Shown here: positions 5,061 through 9,458 of the stretch, one piece after another
Numbering within the stretch: the first letter of the stretch is position 1
Layout: each line of letters begins with the position of its first letter
Origin: Streptosporangiaceae bacterium
Lineage (GTDB): Bacteria > Actinomycetota > Actinomycetes > Streptosporangiales > Streptosporangiaceae
Direction: 5' to 3'
DNA: 9,458 bases
Assembly (NCBI GenBank): GCA_030050125.1
Contig: JASIJN010000117.1
Span: forward strand, 1-9,458
The notes under the pieces: generated by a model
Told to the model about the DNA's origin: nothing
Seen by the model: only the letters and a program-made list of their open reading frames with translations
The model's database searches: none
Position numbers and translations under genes: made by a program

Positions 5061-7355
5061 CTACTGCTCGGACAGGATGGCCTCGAGCTCGGCCAGCGGG
5101 TCGCGGACGACCGGGCCTCGGGTCTCGACCCGCGCGCTGCGGATCGTGCCCGGGAACGGGAACGGCGCTGTATAACCCGTGCCGACCGCGGGGCCCCACT
5201 CATAGCCGCAGGTGAGCCCGGCGCCGACGCCGTTGAAGCCGGACGGGGTGAACCGCGGGATCGCCGCGCGGCCGGCCTCCTGTCCGTCGCAGCTCAGCAC
5301 GCCGGTGCCGCCCGGGCCCTCGTCCTTGGTGAAGGTGAACTCGATGCGATGCTCGCCCGGCCGGAGCGTAGCGGCCGAGTCGACGACGTGCCGGTGCTTG
5401 CCGTAGAGGTTGTGCACGTAGCGGGCCCGGCCGTCGAGGATGTGCAGCGACCACCCGCCCAGGGCGGATCCCAGCGCCAGCAGGACGCCGTCGGCCGGGC
5501 CGTCCTCGGGCACGGTGACGTCCACGATCAGCGCGTGCGAGCGGTTGCGCACGTTCACCGCTACCGACTCCGGCACCTGGGCCGCGCCCTGGAAGTAACG
5601 GAACGCCTCGCGCGGCGGGCGGTGGTCGGGCTTGGGGTGGACCAGGGCCCACAGGACCCGGTTGTCGAGGGGGAGAACCTGGTTGCGCTCGGCCTCCGCC
5701 CACCAGAGCTCGATGAGCCGGCGCAGCCGCTCCGGGTGCTGTCCGGCCAGGTCCCGCGTCTCGGACAGGTCGTCGGCGACGTGGTAGAGCTCCCAGACGT
5801 CCTCGTCGAACGGCGCGTTCGGGTCCTGGTCGTCGTACAGCGGCCCGACCGGGTGGAACGTCACCGCCTTCCAGCCGTCGTGGTAGATGGCCCGCGATCC
5901 GAACATCTCGAAGTACTGCGTCGTGTGCCGCCCGGCCGCCCGGGCCCCGTCCGCGCCAAGCAGGTAAGCGAAGCTCACCCCGTCGACCGGGGTCTGCGCG
6001 ATGCCCTCGATCTCGGCCGGGTACTCGAGCCCGGCCAGCTCGACCAGCGTCGGGGCGACGTCGATCGCGTGGGCGAACTGGCCGCGGATGCCGCCCGGCT
6101 GCACCGGCCCGCCCGCCCACGAGATGATGCACGGGTCGGCCACGCCGCCCTCGTGCACCTCCCGCTTCCACCGCCGCAGCGGGGTGTTCCCGGCCATGGT
6201 CCAGCCCCAGGGGTAGTTGTTGTGCGTGAGCGGCCCGCCGATCTCGGCCAGGCGGGCGTACATCTCCTCGTCCGGCGCCGGGTCGAGGTTCACCATGCGA
6301 ACGTCGTTGATCGACCCCGAGGCGCCGCCCTCGGCGCTGGCCCCGTTGTCGGAGACCACGACGACGATGGTGTTGTGCAGGTCACCGGTATCGGCCAGGA
6401 ACGCGAGCACCCGGCCGATCTGCTCGTCGGCGTGCGACAGGAACCCCGCGAAGCACTCCATGAAGCGGGCGGCGACGGCGCGTTCCCGCGGGCCGAGACG
6501 GTCCCAGGGCGGCACCCAGCCCGGCCGCGGCGACAGCGCCGTGGACGGCGGGATCAGGCCCGCGGCCAGCTGGCGCCGGAACGTCCGTTCCCGCCAGGCG
6601 TCCCAGCCGAGGTCGAACCGCCCGAGGTAATGGTCGCGCCAGCGCAGCGGCGGCTGGTGCGGCGAATGGCAGGCGCCGGTCGCCAGGTACAGGAAGAACG
6701 GCTTGGCCGGGTCGACCGCGCGCAGGTCGGCGACGAACTCGATCGCGTGATCGGCCAGGTCCTCGGTCAGGTGATAGCCGTCCGGCATCGAGGCGGGCGG
6801 GCGGACCGAATGGCTGTCGTGGTAGAGCGCGGGCACGAACTGGTGGGTCTCGCCGCCGTGGAAGCCGTACCAGCGGTCGAAGCCCCGGGCCAGCGGCCAG
6901 GTCGCCCGCGAGGCGGCCATGTTGGTCTCGTCCTCGGGCGACAGGTGCCATTTCCCGACCGCGTAGCTCGCGTAGCCGGCCGCGCGCAGCACCTCGGACA
7001 GGTACCCGTTCTCCCGCGGCGGCTTGCCCCAGTAGCCGGGGAAGCCGACGGCCAGGTCGGCCACCCGGCCCATGCCGCTGCGGTGGTGGTTGCGCCCGGT
7101 CAGCAGGCAGACCCGGGTCGGCGAGCACAGCGACGTGGTGTGGAAGTTGGCCAGCCGGACGCCGGACGCCGCCAGGCCGTCGATGACCGGCGTCTCGATG
7201 TCCGAGCCGTAGCAGCCGAGCTGGGCGAAGCCGACGTCGTCGAGCACGACCAGCAGCACGTTGGGCGACCCGGGCGGCGGGGCGGGCTGGGGTGGCCACC
7301 AGGGCTGCGAGTCGCGCCAGTCCCGGCCGATCCGGCCGTTGAACTCATGTCCCAC
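5061..7355 (-). CDS. Arylsulfatase, Cys-type, AtsA/AtsD-like
   Basis: A 764-residue sulfatase that hydrolyses sulfate esters with a formylglycine made from Cys77 in the motif CSPTR, followed by LLTGR. This Cys-type motif needs a formylglycine-generating enzyme, which is not in the window. Other active-site residues can be placed: metal-binding D39-D40 (VVLDDVGFAQLGCYG), K135 and H137 (GKWHLSP), H230 (GACHSPHQP), D336-N337 (VVSDNGAS) and K397 (TPLRRWKREVHEGG). The opening SQPWWPP is typical of the long actinobacterial/Pseudomonas-like arylsulfatases. The last ~150 residues form an added beta-sandwich-like domain, which explains the length compared with the ~530-residue enzymes. No signal peptide is seen, so it is probably cytoplasmic. 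The frame stays open upstream to 8270, but family similarity starts just after GTG 7355, which has GGAAAGGGG ten bases upstream. Natural substrate unknown. It is divergent from the flippase-like gene across 144 bp. Confidence 0.95.
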   Translation of the reverse strand: MGHEFNGRIGRDWRDSQPWWPPQPAPPPGSPNVLLVVLDDVGFAQLGCYGSDIETPVIDGLAASGVRLANFHTTSLCSPTRVCLLTGRNHHRSGMGRVADLAVGFPGYWGKPPRENGYLSEVLRAAGYASYAVGKWHLSPEDETNMAASRATWPLARGFDRWYGFHGGETHQFVPALYHDSHSVRPPASMPDGYHLTEDLADHAIEFVADLRAVDPAKPFFLYLATGACHSPHQPPLRWRDHYLGRFDLGWDAWRERTFRRQLAAGLIPPSTALSPRPGWVPPWDRLGPRERAVAARFMECFAGFLSHADEQIGRVLAFLADTGDLHNTIVVVVSDNGASAEGGASGSINDVRMVNLDPAPDEEMYARLAEIGGPLTHNNYPWGWTMAGNTPLRRWKREVHEGGVADPCIISWAGGPVQPGGIRGQFAHAIDVAPTLVELAGLEYPAEIEGIAQTPVDGVSFAYLLGADGARAAGRHTTQYFEMFGSRAIYHDGWKAVTFHPVGPLYDDQDPNAPFDEDVWELYHVADDLSETRDLAGQHPERLRRLIELWWAEAERNQVLPLDNRVLWALVHPKPDHRPPREAFRYFQGAAQVPESVAVNVRNRSHALIVDVTVPEDGPADGVLLALGSALGGWSLHILDGRARYVHNLYGKHRHVVDSAATLRPGEHRIEFTFTKDEGPGGTGVLSCDGQEAGRAAIPRFTPSGFNGVGAGLTCGYEWGPAVGTGYTAPFPFPGTIRSARVETRGPVVRDPLAELEAILSEQ

Positions 7356-7365
7356 GTCTGCTGGG

Positions 7366-7374
7366 CCCCTTTCC
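7366..7374 (-). promoter_or_regulatory. Ribosome site of the sulfatase
   Basis: GGAAAGGGG on the minus strand lies ten bases before GTG 7355. The spacing is slightly long but acceptable, and it supports the GTG start over the longer open frame. The ATG at 7348 is out of frame. Confidence 0.5.
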
Positions 7375-7456
7375 GCGCGCTTGCGCTGTGCCCCGGGTCC
7401 TGGCGTGCCGGGGCGTTGCCTGGCCGACCCCGAGGCGTCGCGTTCAATCTCGATGA

Positions 7457-7499
7457 GGTTTTGATCGCGTTTTCCACCCGCAGTGGCTAATTTGAGTCT
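7457..7499 (+). promoter_or_regulatory. Promoter region of the flippase-like gene, with -10 TAATTT
   Basis: This AT-richer stretch in the 144-bp divergent gap holds TAATTT at 7488-7493, six bases before the GTG at 7500, as expected for a leaderless transcript. Just upstream are a small inverted repeat CCAC/GTGG (7474-7486) and two GTTTT units 11 bp apart (7458-7462 and 7469-7473). TTGATC at 7461-7466 resembles a -35 but the 21-bp spacing is too long. A regulator site here could control both divergent genes; this is inference. No clear promoter for the sulfatase is visible in the rest of the gap (7356-7456). Confidence 0.4.
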
Positions 7500-8549
7500 G
7501 TGGCCTATGATCTCGCGGCACCCAAATCCGGGCGCAGCGCGGGGACAATGGTCCGCTACGTACTGGGCGTGCTGATCGGGATCGCCGTTCTGGTCCTGCT
7601 GTTCGGCGAGCGCGGCGACCTCGTCGCGGCCCGGCACGAGTTCGGTCACCTGGCCGTCGGCTGGGTGGCTGCCGCGGTGCTGGCCGAGGCCACGTCGCTG
7701 TCGACCTTCGGGGTCCTGCAGCACCGGGTGCTCGACCTGGCCGGCTCGCGCATCGCGCTGCCCGGCCTGGTGGCGGTCAGCCTGGCCAACGAGGCCATCG
7801 CGAACACCGTGCCGGCCGGGCCGGCGTTGTCCTGCGTCTACCGGTACCGGTTCTACCGGCAGCGCGGCGCCACCGAGGCCAGCGCCGGCTGGGGCATCTT
7901 CACGGTGCTGATCGCCCAGGCCATCAGCATGTCGCTGGTCCTGCTGCTCGGCGTGCTCGTCGCCATGCTGGCCAGCGCCAGCATCCGGGGCGCGGGGATC
8001 GCCGCGGTGGGCCTGGTGATCGTCGTCGCGGGGGGCGCGGTTCTGGTCCGCCGGGACCTGGTCCTGCGGCTGGTCGCCGCGGGAGTGCGGGTCTCGCAGC
8101 GGGTCACGGGGCACCCGAGGAGCGAGAGGGTCGCGCGGATCGAGGCTGCCCTGGCCCGGATGCAGGAGATCCCGTTGAACACGCGGTCGACGGTCTCGGT
8201 GGTCGCGATCGCGGTCGTGGTCTGGTCCTGCGATTTCCTGTGCCTGCTGTGCAGCTTCGCGGCCGTTCACGCCTCGGTTCCCTGGAAGGGCGTGCTGCTG
8301 GTCTACGGCGCGGCCCAGGTGGTCAGCGCGCTGCCGATCGTTCCCGGAGGGCTCGGCATCGTCGAGGGCAGCCTCGCGGTCATCCTGGCGGCCTACGGCA
8401 TCGCGCGCGCTCCCGCGATCTCGGTGGCGCTGGTCTACCGGCTGGTCAGCTTCTGGCTCTCGATCACGGTGGGCTGGATCAGCGCCGGGGGCATCGCCTA
8501 TCAGGCCCGGCGAACGAGCCGGGCCGACGGGTCGCTCGCCGAACCGTAG
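7500..8549 (+). CDS. YbhN/UPF0104 flippase-like membrane protein (lysylphosphatidylglycerol synthase TM-region family)
   Basis: A 349-residue integral membrane protein of the family related to the membrane part of MprF and to YbhN/AglD. Members are thought to move or modify lipid-linked molecules across the membrane; many are annotated only as flippase-like. About eight hydrophobic segments are visible (roughly residues 18-36, 52-72, 88-105, 131-158, 165-185, 230-256, 264-298 and 303-333). The two hallmark loops are present: NTVPAGPALSCVYRYRFYRQRG (102-123) and LPIVPGGLGIVEGSL (278-292) with the conserved PGGLG and Glu289. There is no C-terminal aminoacyl-transferase domain, so it is the membrane module alone. 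The start GTG 7500 lacks a ribosome site but fits a leaderless transcript; ATG 7548 (residue 17), at the edge of the first membrane segment, is the alternative. Its neighbour downstream is convergent, so it is probably monocistronic. The transported substrate cannot be inferred. Confidence 0.88.
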   Translation: MAYDLAAPKSGRSAGTMVRYVLGVLIGIAVLVLLFGERGDLVAARHEFGHLAVGWVAAAVLAEATSLSTFGVLQHRVLDLAGSRIALPGLVAVSLANEAIANTVPAGPALSCVYRYRFYRQRGATEASAGWGIFTVLIAQAISMSLVLLLGVLVAMLASASIRGAGIAAVGLVIVVAGGAVLVRRDLVLRLVAAGVRVSQRVTGHPRSERVARIEAALARMQEIPLNTRSTVSVVAIAVVVWSCDFLCLLCSFAAVHASVPWKGVLLVYGAAQVVSALPIVPGGLGIVEGSLAVILAAYGIARAPAISVALVYRLVSFWLSITVGWISAGGIAYQARRTSRADGSLAEP

Positions 8550-8551
8550 CC

Positions 8552-8595
8552 CAGCCCGGGCGCATGCGCAGGCGGCGGCGCAGGCTGCCCGGCTG
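8552..8595. terminator. Shared hairpin between convergent genes
   Basis: The 51-bp gap between the two stop codons holds CAGCCCGGGC (8552-8561) and GCCCGGCTG (8587-8595), which pair in a 9-bp stem with one bulged C. The intervening bases include the perfect palindrome GCGCATGCGC (8560-8569). Position between convergent genes fits a bidirectional terminator; there is no T-tract on either side. Confidence 0.4.
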
Positions 8596-8600
8596 CCCCG

Positions 8601-9458
8601 CTACCCCGCGACCAGCGCCAGCGAGAGGCCCTCGACATACCCCGAGCCGTCCGCGTTCAATCCGGCACTGAACGTCTCGTGGCCGGCGACGAGGCCGTCG
8701 ACCCGCAGCGGCGCGGCGCAGGACAGGCGCGTCTCCAGGCGTGTCTGCTGGCGCGTCCCGGGGCGCGGCTGCGGGCCCGCGGGTGAGATGCGCACCGACC
8801 CCGCGGGCACGTCGACGTCGAGCCCGAGCACGGCCCGGACCAGCGCGCCGGCCGCCGCGGCCGCCCAGGCCTGTGGCCGGCAGGACGGCGGGTACGGCGA
8901 CGGCCACGGGACGTCGGCCCGCGCGTGACCGGAGAACAGCTCGGGGAGCCGCCAGTCGAAAACCGGCGCCGCCTCCAGCAGTCCGTCGGCCAGCGAGGCC
9001 GCCGCCGCCGGGTGCCCGCCGCGGACGAGCCCCAGGATCACGATCGCGGTGTCGTGGCTCCAGACCGAGCCGCAGTGATAGCTCAGCGGGGAGTAACCGC
9101 CGTCGGCGGCGGACATCGTGCGCAGCCCGAATCCGGAGTTCATGTCCGGCTGAGCGAGTCGTTCGGCGATCAGGGCCTCCTCGGCGCAGGTGAGCAGCCC
9201 GGTGCCGAGCAGGTGACCGATGTTGCTGGTCACGGAGTCGACCCTGCGCTTGGACCCGTCGAGCGCGAGCGCGGGATAGGCGGCGCCGGCGGCGGGGTCG
9301 GTCACCCAGAACGCCGACCGGAACGCGCGGCCGAGCCGGGCCGCCCAGGCCCGCCACTGCCCGGCGCCCGGTTCGCCGAACGCCTCGAGCAGGTCGGCGC
9401 CGGCGACGGCCGCCTGGTGCGCGTAGCCCTGGACCTCGCAGAGCGTCACCGGCGGCGC
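8601..9458 (-). CDS. Amylo-alpha-1,6-glucosidase / glycogen-debranching-type glycosidase, N-terminal part outside window
   Basis: The C-terminal 285 residues of a glycosidase with an (alpha/alpha)6 barrel of the kind annotated as amylo-alpha-1,6-glucosidase or 'glycogen debranching N-terminal domain' protein. The frame is open to the right edge, so the start is missing; full members are about 650-750 residues. Landmarks in order are LCEVQGYAHQA (6-16), SNIGHLLGTGLL, NSGFGLRTMS, YSPLSYHCGSVWSHDTAIV with the conserved HD pair, PELFSGHARAD and YPPSCRPQAWAA, and then a C-terminal beta segment. These match the family pattern of SNIGHLLW, GWGIRTLS, NPLSYHNGSVWPHD and PYPxACxPQAW. Such enzymes are thought to act on branched alpha-glucans or related oligosaccharides in the cytoplasm; the exact substrate is not established for this subgroup. 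Stop is TAG at 8603-8601, convergent with the flippase-like gene. Confidence 0.88.
   Translation of the reverse strand, partial: APPVTLCEVQGYAHQAAVAGADLLEAFGEPGAGQWRAWAARLGRAFRSAFWVTDPAAGAAYPALALDGSKRRVDSVTSNIGHLLGTGLLTCAEEALIAERLAQPDMNSGFGLRTMSAADGGYSPLSYHCGSVWSHDTAIVILGLVRGGHPAAAASLADGLLEAAPVFDWRLPELFSGHARADVPWPSPYPPSCRPQAWAAAAAGALVRAVLGLDVDVPAGSVRISPAGPQPRPGTRQQTRLETRLSCAAPLRVDGLVAGHETFSAGLNADGSGYVEGLSLALVAG

Noticed and set aside
5349..7490. 713-residue + strand open frame opposite the sulfatase
   Set aside because: Composition is the V/R/G/D-rich antisense shadow typical of GC-rich genes, with no recognisable motif; the minus strand carries a full sulfatase active site.
7356..8270. In-frame upstream extension of the sulfatase open frame to 1069 residues
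   Set aside because: The extra 305 residues are rich in R, D, Q, H and P with no domain pattern, lie antisense to the flippase-like gene, and precede a GTG with a ribosome site where family similarity begins.
1..9458. A defence island, biosynthetic cluster, CRISPR array or mobile element
   Set aside because: No nuclease, helicase, toxin-antitoxin pair, carrier domain, transposase, integrase, direct-repeat array or tRNA-like sequence was seen; the genes are familiar metabolic and transport families.

Overview
The window reads as ordinary chromosome from a high-GC actinomycete. The evidence is very high GC with strong third-position G/C bias, frequent GTG starts, two start codons placed as if on leaderless transcripts, an actinobacterial-type PPOX-family protein, a tripeptidyl-aminopeptidase-like lipoprotein, and a large mycobacterial AtsA/AtsD-type sulfatase. 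I cannot assign a genus. There are eight genes, two of them cut by the window edges. No RNA gene, insertion sequence, integrase, CRISPR array or phage gene is visible. The longest non-coding gap is about 152 bp.

Layout, left to right: (1) the C-terminal two thirds of an LD-carboxypeptidase/MccF-type S66 peptidase on the + strand, entering from the left edge. (2) A block of five minus-strand genes, which in transcription order are a Cys-type sulfatase (7355 to 5061), a secreted alpha/beta-hydrolase lipoprotein (4911 to 3385), a small flavodoxin-like protein (3232 to 2720), a PPOX-type split-barrel flavin/F420 protein (2614 to 2150) and an ammonium transporter Amt (2018 to 738). The gaps are 149, 152, 105 and 131 bp, several with hairpins just after stop codons, so these look more like separate transcription units than one operon. 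(3) Divergent from the sulfatase, a YbhN/UPF0104 flippase-like membrane protein on the + strand (7500 to 8549). (4) Convergent with it, the C-terminal part of an amylo-alpha-1,6-glucosidase-like (glycogen-debranching-type) enzyme on the minus strand, running off the right edge.

The genes do not form a recognisable shared pathway: sulfate-ester hydrolysis, peptide hydrolysis, ammonium uptake, flavin chemistry, lipid/glycan membrane transport and alpha-glucan metabolism sit side by side. I did not find a convincing undescribed system. The points most worth a second look are an 18-bp near-palindrome lying on the amt start codon, the missing glnK after amt, rare codons and an altered FMN loop in the flavodoxin-like gene, a perfect 18-bp palindrome at the amt/S66 convergent 3' ends, and the leaderless-looking divergent promoter region between the sulfatase and flippase genes.
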